This document shows, piece by piece, positions 26,342-38,579 of a DNA stretch of 64,000 nucleotides. Where the stretch lies: assembly GCF_004193775.1 (NCBI RefSeq), contig NC_041019.1, forward strand, positions 40,196,966 to 40,260,965, in the 5' to 3' direction. A program made the translations under genes and the position numbers. This DNA is from Glycine soja. Its lineage: Eukaryota > Streptophyta > Magnoliopsida > Fabales > Fabaceae. How positions within the stretch are numbered: position 1 is the first letter of the stretch; each line of letters begins with the position of its first letter. The notes under the pieces were generated by a model that saw only the letters and a list, made by a program, of their open reading frames with translations, was not told the DNA's origin and ran no database searches.

Positions 26342-26835
26342 TGTGGTGTGTGACTCAAAATCACAAATGGCACAAGTAAGAAGACTTTAAATTGGTGCTG
26401 TCATAACTGTTTTCAGTTATTATAACTGAATTGGTTTTGGCACCAAAGCATAGCTAGAGTGTACATATATATTCTTGATCATGTAATGCAGTGTGTGGTT
26501 TTTTTATGAGAGTGGCTGAAAAACAAAGAAGCTAAAAAACTGCAGAAATCAGAGAGTTCAAAAGGGAGGTAGTGAGCTAGGTGATTGAGAGAGGTTTTGT
26601 TGAAAGAGAAACCAAGAGAGATCAAAGCTAGCTGCTGGTTGTATTGAACTTGTAATTTCATGATCAATGTGATGATGATGAGCTGCGTTTTCCCGTGGAT
26701 GTAGGCACATTGTCGAACCACGTAAATCTTTGGGTTCTTGCTCTGTTGTGTATTGCTTTGCTGTGTTTTTTGTGTTTTTCTTGTTTTTGATCTTGTGCAG
26801 ATTAAGAGTAGCAGAAGTTATAACTAGAACCAACA
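26342..26835 (+). repeat. 3' LTR of Copia element B
   Basis: Starts TGTGGTGTGTGACTC after the purine tract and ends AGAACCAACA. 494 bases. The next five bases are aacat; the partner duplication at the 5' side has been lost. Confidence 0.88.
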
Positions 26836-28435
26836 AACATTTATATTTTATAACTTCTATCAATTGGTGCTCTATCAATCTCAATACAATTTACCTTGTT
26901 ATTATCTTCTCTTACAAGTGTTGATGGAAAAGTTATTCCAAATAGGACCCTAATTAGATTTCTAAGCTTCTTGATATACAAAAATTGGTTTATATAGAAT
27001 TACAGATAAATCTGGTAAAGGCAATATAAAATAATCCAACAAGAGCAAGTTCTATAAAAAATTATTAAAGAAAAATTATTACGCATTCTTTTCTCTAAAA
27101 GAGAGCAAAAAAATGGCTCAAAAGGAAATGTATTTAGAGATAGTACACAATATGCATATAAAATATTAGCAAAGGGTATATGTATCAATATTTAATAGTG
27201 TATTAACCATCTTGAATCTAACATGTAGAATTAAAGTAGCAAAAGTGGTTTCAGTTTAAAAAAATATGGCTGCATAAAAAATTAACAAGATGACGTTTAT
27301 TTGCCGCTGCTGCTCTACGACATCCTTATTTTTTTATGGGTGGTGATCAAGCAGCTACAATCCTTTCAAAATTAAGCTTCAACAAAAAGTGAGTTGCTAA
27401 GCAAAGTGAGTATATCGTTCGATTTTATGATTCTTTGATTGTTTTTAATCACTAGTTATCTGTCAAATTTATGTAGTCAACCTTGAGCAGATTTTTTTTT
27501 TTGTTTCCTCTTGTTGTTGCTCATGTTGGCTTCTTAAAATATGTCTATGTAGTTATCTAAGGTTTCCTTCACAAGAAACTAAGAAAATAATTTAGAATGA
27601 ATATGAAACTGTGTTTTCTATTTAACTTTGTTAAACTCGATGGAAGAAAATCAATAGTTTGAATCACTTGCAATTTGTGCACTCCCTTTTGCATCATAAG
27701 GTGATGTAAAGTTTCAAGTTAACCAAAAAGGTAGTCTCTCATTGTAAAACAACAGGTTTCTTTAGGTCTTTGGTTACTAATAATATGTTAGCATTGTTTA
27801 GTCATTTAATTTTTGTTCTTTTGTTGTGTAAGAACTAAGAACCATTTATCACTTTTCATTGAAGCCCTGTGAGGTAATATTATTTCTAAACATTTATTTT
27901 CATCAGGAAGAGCACAGTTGAATTCAAAGGTCTCCCACACCAAGCCTGCTTAGGTTGTGAATTGACGACCATCAATTATACGTCCATTAATGTAAATGTA
28001 TGTCATATGAGTAGTATGGGACAGGTTCAATAGCATAAAACCTCATCCCTTTTGTACATATTTCATGAGGTACTTGTTGGTTGTGGGACCAATATTTTTC
28101 TTTTTCTTAAATTGAACACTGCACCTACTCCTTCTATTCCAATGTTGTGCAACCTAACTTTCTTTTGCCTCTTTTGTTATTGCAGAAAATCAAAGATGAG
28201 TTGGGCACGGATGCACGATTCGTTTTGTTAGCTAGGTTGTGAGTTTTAAATTGTAAACTTGATTCAAACAAAAGGAGGTTAGATGTATTATTATTGAAGA
28301 TAAATAATTTAATTTTTTGGGTTATTTATATAAAAAAATGAGATTTGATGTTAGATTTCATGGACAAATTATTTGTAAAAGATTTTGTTATAATGTATTT
28401 CAATTTTGATGATTCAATGGTCTGAATTATTGTAA
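26836..28435. other. Non-coding, probable CACTA interior
   Basis: No gene or retroelement domain is recognised. It lies between Copia element B and the CACTA subterminal region and may be the remainder of the host transposon. Confidence 0.35.
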
Positions 28436-28695
28436 TATAATAGTGGCAATGAAAGAAAAAAAAGTTTTTAAAAAATTATTCTAAGACAGTTTTTACGACA
28501 TAATAATCTTAGAATATACCACAATTTAAGACGTTTTTGACATGAAAACCATTTTAGAATAATGCATATTCTAAAAAGGGTGGGGAATTGTCATCGTAGA
28601 TGCTTCTACATTCTACGACGTACCCATGGCGACGGTTAATAATCAACGTAAAATATCCAAATTAACCGATGTAAAAAGAGATTTTCATAGTAATG
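28436..28695 (+). mobile_element. CACTA-like right end
   Basis: Repeated motifs such as TTCTAAGACAGTTTTTACGAC and GGCGACGGTTAATAATCAACG are followed by TTTTCATAGTAATG at 28682-28695, a worn version of TTTTnnTAGTAGTG. It aligns in layout with the right end at 38192. It may or may not pair with the left end at 15267, whose subterminal motif is different. Confidence 0.5.
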
Positions 28696-28793
28696 ATTAT
28701 TACACATGTGATTTTTAACATTTTTTTTTCTAGTACTTAGTAAATATATTACTAAAAACTTATATAACATTTAAAAATATTACAAAATATAAA

Positions 28794-28927
28794 TAAATAT
28801 TACTAATATGTTTTTGCGACATTTTATCAAATGTTATGTATATCATATTGGCAACATGATATACACAACATTTCATAAAATGTCGCAAAAACATATCAAT
28901 GTCGTCAAATTTTTTTAGTAATATTTT
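28794..28927. repeat. Hairpin inverted repeat, MITE-like
   Basis: Arms 28806-28846 and 28856-28896 are reverse complements over 41 bases with about two mismatches, around a 9-base loop (attggcaac). Outer pieces aaatattact and ttagtaatattt extend the symmetry with an asymmetric bulge. Non-coding. Confidence 0.8.
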
Positions 28928-28952
28928 TACTTAAGGGTTAAGAAAAAAATGT

Positions 28953-29012
28953 TCCCAAGTGTCATGTGTAGTAATGTGATGGTCCTAAATGTCATGTGTA
29001 GTAATGTGATGG
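28953..29012. repeat. 30-bp tandem duplication
   Basis: Two adjacent 30-base units (28953-28982, 28983-29012) sharing GTCATGTGTAGTAATGTGAT and differing at about two positions near the start. Confidence 0.9.
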
Positions 29013-29340
29013 AGTGCATGATGGCTCTAGTGTACCAATGAGACTGATATTGAGAGAAGGACGCCTGAACATCTGTACTATTAAGATCATATGGACCATA
29101 TCAATACTTAGATAATGATGATAGACTTGATTAGAGATAATTTTGTTCTTTTTTTATATCTTTTTCTTGTATACTTTGACACTTGTATTACTTATATGAG
29201 GATGGCTAAATCCTTATGACAATTATTTTTATTTATTCTATATTATTATTCATATAATGTTTTGGACATATTTTTATAATTTTATTTATATCCTAGTTAT
29301 GTATATATCATCAATAAATACTTTAAAGTTAGTATCAGTC

Positions 29341-29647
29341 TACCTAACATTGAACTCTTTGCAGCTAAAGTTAGCGTCACTAACTTCACACAGCTAAATT
29401 TAGTTTCAGCTAAGTGTTGGTCATTTTAAAAAAATAGTCGATCACTTCCACTTTAATATCGAATTTTTGTTGATGAGTGGCCAATGATAAAGTGTAGTTT
29501 CGACAAAATTTACAAAGTTATTACCTCCATTTTCTGTCACGCGTGAGACCAACCCTTAACTAACGCTAAAAATGGTATGCATAGTGGCAGTTTTCATAAC
29601 TTAGCTTCGACTTTTGATCCACGTTAGTGATAATTTTTCTTGTAATG
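29341..29647 (+). mobile_element. Another CACTA-like right end
   Basis: Ends TTTTTCTTGTAATG at 29634-29647, the complement of a CAnTACAAGAAAAA terminus. Upstream lie repeats such as AGTTAGCGTCACTAAC and CACGTTAGTGATAAT that could be its subterminal motifs. The left end was not found. Confidence 0.4.
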
Positions 29648-31957
29648 TAACGTAATAATAGTATATATTAAACAAAAAGACAAAAATGGAAGAAGTGACT
29701 AGCTAGAATCGAGCCCACCTCCCTGTCCCATCCTTATTGATTAAGAACATGATGAACTAATTATTCGTCAAAATGTATTTTACAAACGGAACCTTTACTT
29801 GGAAAGTCATTTCAATATAAAAATTATTAAGCAAAATTAAAGGCATGAATGCATGTTAAAGAAAATTCCTCTACTCATTGTGGTATACTGCCTTCAAATC
29901 AATCCATCCAATCCACTCAAATTTAGTATCTGCTTGGCTTGAAATGCAAGCACCATGTGCAGCTTTTGTATGCTTCCATAGCAGTTCGTGTTTAAAGTCA
30001 AAGGAGTGGACCATATAAACCTTTATATTAGTCGTAGATATTGGTCACCCACCTTAAAGTGAGGACAGTCATTACTTATATTAATACGTTTGTTCCTCCC
30101 ATTCCATGTATGCTTATTTGTCGTACAAGAGAAAAAGTCATCAAATTGAGCAAATTATTTTTTTTATCCGTTTTTAGAACAGAATATTCATCTTCTTTAT
30201 CAGCATTCTTTTCCGGTTTGGTCGTTAATTAGTAGAAATTTGTTTAAGAACTTCCGGCGATGATTAAGATGAACTAAATAATGGACGCTATGTATTTCAC
30301 TTTCAATAGGCTCCGAAATATTAACACACAGCCAACGTACAACTATGAAATCAGTGCCACAAACGGTTAAAATTACCAGAGCATGGAGAGATTCAACTAA
30401 TTCACGTAGTTAATTTAGTTAATACATTAAATATAATATGTTAATTAATTGTATCATCATTTTTTATCCATTTAATTATTTCTCATATGTTTGAAGAAAT
30501 AATAATGAAGAGTATATAAGAAAAAAAAATTAATGCATCTAAAAATTAAAAAATGATCTTATAATAAAAGCAAATAAATTTTTGAAAAAAAGCAAATAAA
30601 TTTTTGAAAAAGATTTTATAATTAGAGACGAAGAAAGTATATAATTTATATGATTTTTATCGATAGGTCAATATATAATTTATATGTTAGTTTGACCGAT
30701 CCTTAAAAAAATGTTAGTTTGACAGAAATAATTTTTTTAGTACACAAGTTTCATTGAACAAAAGTTCACAAAAATTAAAAATTACAAAAGAAATTTATTT
30801 TTTATCTCAAAATAATATCATTAAAAAATTATTCAAATATCAAAAAAATAATTTTAAGAAATATAAATTAGTTAATTAAATTGTAAATTTTTTGTGTAAA
30901 AAAAACAGAAACCCGTCACAAAACACAAAAAACATAACGACTATGCCCATCCATTACTTGTGACATTCTTGTATATGAAAATGACAAAACTATCCCGTTA
31001 TACATAAACACATCTTTTAATTTTTCTTAGTAATTAATATATCAATATATTTTTAATATTTCTTAATATAATTTACTATATTTATTTATTATCTTAAATT
31101 TTTTAAAAGAGATTTAAATTTTTTGTTTAAGTTTAATTTTTTGAAAAACTTTAACGATTTATTTTATAATGTGAGTGATCCCTAGAAAATTGAAGAGAAT
31201 AAGGAAAACAACATGAGAAAATATTGGCTAATGGTAGAAACTGAGAATGAGAGTATAATGAGGTAAAAATAGGGAACAAGAAAAGTATTATCTAATTTAG
31301 TTCCTGTTTTGCATATATCTAACAAAATTGCGGTAGACAAAACTAAAGAAATTTGATCTAAAAATCGAATGATTTCGAAAGATTTGGTTATCAATTGATT
31401 ATGACTCTAGAAAAATAAAATAAAATGAAACAATGAAAAAGGAGCTGGAATGTTGACTAACATACTTCTTATTATTATGTTATATTAGAATCTGAAGAGT
31501 AGAAAAGGAAAAAAAAAAGGAAGTAAAGTAGAAAGTAGAGAGAGAGAGAATAGGATTCATTTTTAATTTATTTGGATTGAGAAAAAAAAAGTATAACATT
31601 CTTTCCACTTTTTTTATATAATAAGTTGAAAGAAATTTAATTTTATATAGTTATTTTATCGCCCATTAAACCTATTTTACTTAACATGGAAAAAACCTTC
31701 TAAACTTCAGAGTCGAAATACTATTATATACTTCCTTTTCACTTCTATGAAAATCAACCAAAATTTTGACTAATTTTTACTATACTTCTTTTCACTCTTA
31801 ATTGATTCTATTAAATTAAATAAGAACATGTACTATGGAAGAAAATCTAAAAAATGGATCTTTCAACACTAACCAAAACTATACTGGATGAGGGACTCGA
31901 TCAAGTCGAGGAGACACCTGGCATACCCAAATCAAACACATCCTTCGACTAGGTATT
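29648..31957. other. AT-rich intergenic DNA
   Basis: No gene is supported. Near 30610-30640 the text tataattagagacgaagaaa resembles the right terminus of a Stowaway MITE. A unit of about 21 bases (aaagcaaataaatttttgaa) is duplicated at about 30567-30608. Confidence 0.4.
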
Positions 31958-33296
31958 TGTCGCAACCTACCCTTTGGCGGGAGGGCGACGCGAGACTCAC
32001 GGGTGCGTCTTCCAAAGAAGGAAAATGCACGGAGTCGCCACCAATGTTTATTTGAGAAAAACGCTAGAAAAACCAAAAAGTGGTCTACGAATTTTAAGAA
32101 ATAAAGGTTCGGGAGTTGTTTACGCACGGGGAAGGTATTAGCACTTCATGCGTTCGTCACAAGGGACGACAACCTTTAATCAAATGTGCAAAATCATAAC
32201 TTTAATTCTTAGTTTATTTTCCCTTTTTTATGTTTTTTTGTATCTTTTTGGGGTCGACAAGAGCGGGGCTCTTGCTCCTACGTATCCTTAATCGCAATGA
32301 GGAACTCAGACCTACGTAGTTCTTTGAAAAACAAGAAAGTTATGCGGGGTGTTGATTTTAGACTTTTAAACGGTTTGTTTTAACCGATAAAAGTAAAAAA
32401 GGGAAATCGTCAAGGTGTTGGACCTTTGAACGGGTTCAAATGATTTTCTTGGGGACAAAGGTTGATTTGTGAGTTGATTTTAGCTTTGGTTTCACTTGGT
32501 TATTTCTCAACTCATTAAAAGAAAACTTTCAAAGTAAATGACCGGTTGAAACTTACCTTTTTGATGATTAACTGAGGTTACAGCATAAATGATCGGTTGA
32601 ATTTTATTTTAAAGGTGATTAAACGAGATTACGATGCAAACGATCGGTTGAAATTCATTTTGACATTGATTAAGTGAGATTACGACTTAAATGATCGGTC
32701 GAAACTCACTTAAAACAAAGAAAAATAATACCGATGGTAGAAGAATGAAGATGAAGACATACAAAGCAAGAATGGACCCCTAAGGGTGCATAGAATGAAT
32801 TCAAAGCTTCAAAATTGAAAACTAACCGGTTGAAGATCGAAGAACGAACGAAGAACGACGAAGAACGTCCATGGAATTAATCACGAAAACATTACGAAAG
32901 AGTTACGGAAGCGCCTCGACCTTGATTTTTCTTCTTTTTTCTCCTTCTTCTCACTAATTTCAGTGAAATATGCTTACTAAGGATGTTAAACCCCTTCCCC
33001 TCAGCCCCCCACGCCTATTTATAGGAAAATGGGGGGAGGAAATTGCAACACAGCTCGCCCAGGCGAGCTGGTTGCTTCATCTTGAAGCTTTCTAATGGGC
33101 CTAGGTGGGCCCAGAGGCTGAGGAATGCCCCCAAATTGACCATTTTGCCCCCATGTTGAGTGTTTTGCTCATTTCCTTTCGAAATGTCACAAAACCCTAT
33201 GGATTGCGCAACAATTGGCGTTAAGCAGCTCAACTCGACTAGTGAAAATCCACATGTTGACAAAAAATTGTCCCCAGATGAAATTAGGGTATGACA
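31958..33296 (-). mobile_element. Solo LTR, family 1, minus orientation
   Basis: Read on the minus strand it starts TGTCATACCCTAATTTCATC and ends GGTAGGTTGCGACA, giving TGTCA...TGACA-type termini. Flanking pentamers are gtatt (31953-31957) and gtatc (33297-33301), a target duplication with one mismatch. A second member at 54393-56482 is in the opposite orientation. Inside are about four degenerate units of roughly 53 bases carrying ATCGGTTGAAA (32530-32710). No internal retrotransposon sequence remains, so it is a product of LTR-LTR recombination. Probably Gypsy by length and style; the clade is not proven. Confidence 0.82.
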
Positions 33297-33301
33297 GTAT
33301 C

Positions 33302-36215
33302 CATATATATTGTACAACACGTCTTGGCCATCAACATGTGCGAATGATGAGTACAATTTGGCCGTGATTATCACCACTAAACACAATTAAAAGTAACCAC
33401 TTGATTGGAAGTACCTAAGCATGATTAGGAGTAATATTACACAATTGGTAATCAAGATGTGACAGACGCATAGACCTCAAGCCCAACAATGTTAGTATAA
33501 AAAGGGGTGAACCCTCCTAGGTAAGAGGATTGATTCATTCTAAAATATTCACTATATACCATTAACAACTTTGAGTCGAACCCTTACTTGAGCATTGAAG
33601 TGTCTTTTATAGGTACCCCTCCTTGCCTTTTTAGGCTCTCACGCACCCGATGATGTAATCCTACCCCGCAAGGGCATTGGATAGAAGACTCCAAGTAGAT
33701 TGGGCAAGAGATGCAAGAGAAGGCCCTAGGGTTCTCATGAGCCTTAGGGTAGATTTCGGGCCCATGAGCTAAGTATGAGCCCACTTATCTTTGTATATAT
33801 TAGATTAAGGTTTCATTATTTTTGGGCCTTGTATTTAGGGCTCCATAATGTAGGTAGGGTACCCTTGAAATGTAGGATTTTCCAGTCCTTATATTTTAGG
33901 GCACCTAGACTAGTTTTTGCATTAGGGGTAATTTTGTAATTTCACATGCATTGAGTGAATATTTGATGTTTGTGTTGGTAAATAAATTTAATTGAATTGG
34001 GAGAAGCCCAATCCAATTAAATTTTAGAGGGGGAGGTGAGTATTTGCTTGCTACACCCCATTGCCACATCATATAGTCACACTTTGTGTATGTCCTTCAT
34101 GCTTTACATGCCTCATGACACCTAAGCACACTTAGTGGAGAATCTTGGACTTGATCTTGGATTAGTTTGCTGAACCATAGCTAAAATTCACTAATCATAA
34201 TTAGTGAAATTTTGGCTCCAAAATTTGGCTTCACAAATTCAATTTCAAATTCAATTTCCCTCCAATTTTGTGTGACACTTAGGCTATAAATAAAAGTCAT
34301 TTGTGTGCATTTTTTTCAACTTTGATCATTTGAAAATTAAACTTAAGATTTCAGAGCTCTCTTAGAGCACAAAATTTTGTGCTCTTCTCTCCCTCCATTC
34401 ATCTCCTTTTTCCTCCAAGCTCTTATCCATGACCTCCTATGATGGTGAGCTTCTTCTAGACTCATCTTCTCCTTGAAGTGGCGTCTCCTCTCTCTCTTCC
34501 TTCTCCATTCCACTATCATTCATCTTCCAAGAAGCAAAGAAATCCATTGATGAAGAAGATCCTAGGCCTACAAGCTCCCATGGAGCTTACATCACTCGAG
34601 ACTTCGATAAAGAACTACAAGAAAGTCCCTTCAACACGGTAGAAGACCCTTCGACAGAAGGATAGGCATGCGGTCCATTTGCGATAGGAACATTTTAATG
34701 CCCACCGTAGGGCCATGTAAGACATATCCTAACCCCATGAGCTCATGAAAATAACAAGAACTAGTACAAACACAACACCAATGGAGCAATCGACTAATCA
34801 CCACAACAAAAATGTTCATGTAGAAGATCAGACTGATATGTCTTCAATAGTTAGGAGACTATAGGCTTAGGTCTTCGAAATGCAAAAACACTATCCTAAG
34901 GAAATCGTGGCCTTTCAGCATGAGAATGCTCACCTTTGGGATGCACATAGGTCACAACAACCTGATGCTATCCCATAAGAAGGAGGAGAGGCTAAATCAA
35001 CCACAATCGACTTACCCCGAGCCACAAATCTAAGTGTACGCTCGGATGCTATTCCCTTGTCCTTCAACACTTTGGGCAAGTAGTTATCGCAGTTCAAGAA
35101 CCATTTCGTCCTTAGCATTATGGAGGCAACTATTCCTTCCAACTCGAACAACTTGACTACTAAGAAGTACGATGGTACCACAGACCCAAACGAGTGCCTG
35201 GATGTGTACATTACCCAAGTGAGGCTCTACACCACATAGGATGCAATCCTTTGACGAGTATTCCTAACATCACTAAAGGGGTAGGCCTTTCATTGGTTCA
35301 CACGACTACCCCCAACTCCATGGACTCATTTGACACCCTGGCGACATCAAGGCAATTGACCTGGTACAGGACGACCCAATGCTGAGTAGTGTTGATATAG
35401 CCAACTGTATCATCAAGATGACCCTTGCAGATCAAGGAAGCTCGACCGACATCTTGTTTTGGAACACCTTGAAACAAATGGATATACTTGAGTTCGAGAT
35501 CCTTTCACATAATGACCCCCTATTCGGCTTTGTTGGGGAATAGGTAGGGACAAAGGGTTGCATCTGGCTCTACACTAGGTTTGGGCATGAGGGGCCACTA
35601 CAGAAGAGGTTGAAGATACGATATGGGATAGAGGATGCTCACAGGTCGTATAACATCCTCCTCGATCTTCCTTCACTCAATGCCCTCGGTATGCATGCCA
35701 ACTAGAGGACGACCAGAGAGTGCTACATGGCTAGCCTTAGGTTACACCCTCACACAAGAAAGGAAACCACACAAATTGTCCACTATGTGAAGGCTGAAGC
35801 AAAAGTCGAGGAGGTAGAGGGATTAAAGCTCGATCCCAGAACTAACAATGGCAACTAGGTGACCCCGGTCGAAGAGATGACCACTTTCCAACTTGGGCCT
35901 AGAGAGGGGCATGTCACTCAGTTAGGAAACTAGCTACCCGAGGATGACAATAGTTGAATACATCGAGTCATTTGAGAACACATTGACTTGTCTGCATGGT
36001 CCGCAACAGACATGCCCGGTATCGATCCAAGCTTTCATTGTCATAAGTTGGCCATATATGAAGATGTCAAGCCAGTCGCCAAGTGGCCTAGTTAACGGTC
36101 GTCGGGTTCATTAGAGAAATTGACTACTCTTCTTGGGTTACCAATATGGTCATGGTCAATAAGTTGAACGGGAAGGGAAGGATGTGCATGGACTACAAGA
36201 ATTTGAATCAAGCAT
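33302..36215 (+). pseudogene. 5' part of a Tat-like Gypsy element: LTR end, leader, gag, protease, start of RT
   Basis: 33302-33650 resembles the end of an LTR (tataaaaagggg at about 33497). After the inserted solo LTR comes a leader with a worn primer-site block (atgcccaccgtagggcc, near 34700). Gag is recognisable on the plus strand at about 35110-35390 (KKYDGTTDPNECLDVYITQV, then AFHWFTRLPP). A protease-like segment follows at about 35400-35690 (LADQGSSTDILFW, then YNILLDLPSLNALG). The opening of reverse transcriptase is at about 36095-36215 (GFIREIDYSSWV, then MCMDYKNLNQA). Many stops and shifts interrupt it. The rest of pol is missing, cut by the LTR-like segment at 36216. Gag and protease style fit the Tat lineage. 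Long dead. Confidence 0.75.
33651..34597 (+). mobile_element. Solo LTR of the family-B Gypsy element, plus orientation
   Basis: Starts TGATGTAATCCTACC and ends GCTTACATCA, an 8-base terminal inverted repeat (TGATGTAA/TTACATCA). Flanks are cccga (33646-33650) and ctcga (34598-34602), a target duplication with one mismatch. Promoter-like ggctataaataaaag lies near 34290. It interrupts the leader of the Tat-like element. The same LTR occurs, in pieces and inverted, at both ends of the large element at 40314-59750. Confidence 0.88.
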
Positions 36216-37413
36216 TGTTAACATTTTAATTACATTAGGATTTATGTCGGTCAAGTGTAACAGAATCCCAATTGTAGTATTGAACCAAAGCTCAGGTTGT
36301 CTCCCAAGGGAATAGTGCAAGGATGAATATTTAAATTAAAACCTTTCAATTAAACATATTTTTGTGTTTTTATATTTTAAACTACCTAAAACTAAAACTA
36401 ATCAAAATAGAAAATAAAAGATATATTTTTCTAGAAAGATTAATATGCTGAAAATTTAATAATAGAAATTAAAAGAAAAGGTAAGAAGTTACTAGTTGAC
36501 ATGATAATAATTGTAGATAGAAATGAAAATGTTGAAATGCTAAGATTGTACTTAGAATCCCCTTATTTGTTGTAGTTCCTCACACTTCTACGTCATTATA
36601 TCATTTATCCCTAATTCACTAATGTATTCTATTCATAATCCCTTAGGTGATACACCCTAAATCACTTGCCTTGATTCCCAATCACTTGGCAAACCAACTC
36701 AAGGAATCAACATTATCGTTTAGGAATTAGCGAGACTTAACCAAGATTATTCTATTCCTAGAGATAACCCCAATTAAGTATCCGATTCATTTCAGGTTTC
36801 AGCGAGACTCACCAAAGTGCACGTCAATTCCTAGGATCATCTATGAGGTGTGCAGACCCACAAATCATTAAATATAGAGGTGAATAATGAATTCAAAAAA
36901 TATATTAATGTAAGAAAATTACATCAAATAAGGTTCAATCCTTTCCTCTCTTGGCTAAGAAAGAAACTAGCCGCTCATGAAATACAAGAGAAGAGAAGAT
37001 AAGAGGGCTTTTCAGTGATGGGTTGTGTGTAGAGGTGTCTTTTTTATTGCTGCCTATTCCTCTCTATATATAGAATCATAGATGTGTTTAATAGAGACAA
37101 ATAATCTCTTTAATTTACAAAATAATATAATTTATACAAGGAAATAATCTCTTCAGCTGATATAATATGTTTTAATTGTTGCAATTATTTTCAAAGTGAT
37201 TTCTTCATTTATCTTTGAGCCATATCTCCATAATTATATTTGTTTTGAATTAATTCAGTTTCTAGACGCATTGTCTTGTGCACTCCTCGCTTAAGCAACA
37301 TATCTTCTACAAAATTTCATATTCTCCTTTGTTTGAGCTGGCTTGAGCGGCCTATACCTCACTTGAGAGACTACCTTGTAAAATTACCCTAATTCTCTAT
37401 AAAAACTCACACA
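36216..37413 (-). mobile_element. Probable solo LTR, minus orientation
   Basis: Starts TGTTAACATTTTAATTAC exactly where the Tat-like reverse transcriptase breaks off, and may end ...ACTCACACA. Flanks agcat (36211-36215) and atcat (37414-37418) match at four of five bases. A TATA-like ctatatatag lies near 37062, and the phrase gttgtctcccaagggaatag resembles the end region of Athila-type LTRs read in minus. The right limit is uncertain. Confidence 0.5.
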
Positions 37414-37933
37414 ATCATTCTAAGACGTCTTAGAATGTAGACATTCTAAGACTTAGAATGTATTCTTTTAAAAAAAATAAAATATTTATATGTATATACC
37501 TCAGAAAAATTCTCTGCCTCAACTTAAAACCTATCTTACAAATATTTGTATGTATACATAATGCATGTATAGATACTTTAAAGTAGTATTTTATATTAGG
37601 TTTATGTATTTGGAATCAATACATGCAAATGCTTGCTTTCAACTAGAATATTATAAATAAATATTTCGGTTTAGCTAATTATATCCTTTTAGCTCATCGG
37701 TTTGAATTATCTACCAACTTTATTAACAATTAATAATATTGAGCATTACTTTAATAAAACATCCCTTCTCACCTATACTTTATATGAATTTGAATTCAAG
37801 ACTTTTAATAAAGCATCCTGTCTTAGAATATATATATATATATTAAAAAAATACATTCTAAGACGGTTTTCTAAAAAACCGTCTTAGAATGTCTCGAAAC
37901 ACCATCGTAGAATCCTCAAATATATTTTAATTT

Positions 37934-37983
<50 letters not shown>

Positions 37984-38192
37984 CGGTTATCTAAAAAGTC
38001 GTCTTAGAAAAGTGTCATTTTAAGAGGGTTTTTAGCCAATAACCATCTTAGAAGGATACATTTTTCTAAGACGATTTTTATGAAACCGTCATAAAAAGTG
38101 AAGACTTTTTATGATGTTGGTTACGACGACGGTTAATAACCGTCGTAAAAAATGTCTTTTAACCAACGTAGAATAACCTTTTTCTTGTAGTG
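37414..38192 (+). mobile_element. CACTA-like right end with subterminal repeats
   Basis: Contains many copies of CTAAGACGGTTTT and its complement AAACCGTCTTAGAAT, plus GACGACGGTTAATAACCGTC near 38125. It ends TTTTTCTTGTAGTG at 38179-38192, the complement of CACTACAAGAAAAA. (TA)n runs lie at about 37828-37843 and 37948-37978. The left terminus was not found. Confidence 0.65.
37948..37978. repeat. (AT)n microsatellite
   Basis: About 15 AT units inside the CACTA subterminal region. Confidence 0.9.
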
Positions 38193-38339
38193 GTGAACCT
38201 AGTTCTAGTATAAAACTAAAAACATTTTTGGTATAATGAAACTTATATTTAAATCAATGGATCAACAATAGTGATGTATTGAGACTAACTAATTAAAGTG
38301 AGACGCGATTATGATTTAAGAATTAATAAATGTAAAATT

Positions 38340-38579
38340 GAAGGAGAGGAGATACTTAGTCATAAAGAAATTGGAGAAGATATTAGTTTGGAACACCATC
38401 TCAAGTCTTTTATCATCAATAAGTGAATCACTCTCGTACTGCACAACTGCATTGTCGACCAAAATGTGGATGCGGCCATAAAGTGTTGACAACCTGGTCC
38501 GCCACTCTCTTGCAATTCTCTTCAAAACCCAAATGATCAGCCACTACAACCATTGGATCTTTGACATCTTCAGTCTTAG
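38340..38579 (-). pseudogene. One exon of a short-chain dehydrogenase (glucose/ribitol dehydrogenase-like), frameshifted
   Basis: Minus-strand reading gives DPMVVVADHLGFEENCKRVA, then after a one-base shift YGRIHILVDNAVVQYESDSL and KRLEMVFQTNIFSNFFMTK. This is the central part of the SDR family called glucose and ribitol dehydrogenase homologue, an NAD(P)H-dependent oxidoreductase. The segment covers the strand leading to the NNA motif; here NNA reads DNA (Asn to Asp). It begins after a good splice acceptor (attctatcag at about 38581-38590) and stops near a possible donor, so it is a single exon with intron edges. The extra T near 38480 breaks the frame. The N-terminal cofactor motif and the catalytic YxxxK exon were not found nearby. 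It is a dead fragment, possibly moved here by a transposon. Confidence 0.75.

Larger units (their letters stand above)
22155..26835 (+). mobile_element. Copia element B, Tork-like, 5' LTR truncated
   Basis: A second Copia element of the same general clade as element A but a different family: the LTRs share nothing obvious and the proteins are clearly diverged. Only the last 127 bases of the 5' LTR survive (22155-22281). The 3' LTR is complete (26342-26835). The primer-site region after the 5' LTR reads gtggcgtcgtctgtgggg. A classic polypurine tract, aaggtggagatt, directly precedes the 3' LTR. Confidence 0.87.

Noticed and set aside
28721..28736. ttttttctagta as the right end pairing with CACTACTAGAAAA at 15267
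   Set aside because: The match stops at CTAGTA and is followed by ctt instead of GTG. The end at 28695 aligns better with the right end at 38192.
32026..32046. Primer-site-like block (GGTGGCGACTCC) as the end of an LTR
   Set aside because: The block lies inside the LTR in both copies. The target duplications and TGACA ends place the LTR terminus further on.
35194..35385. Plus-strand ORF MPGCVHYPSEALHHIG
   Set aside because: Out-of-frame shadow of the Tat-like gag.
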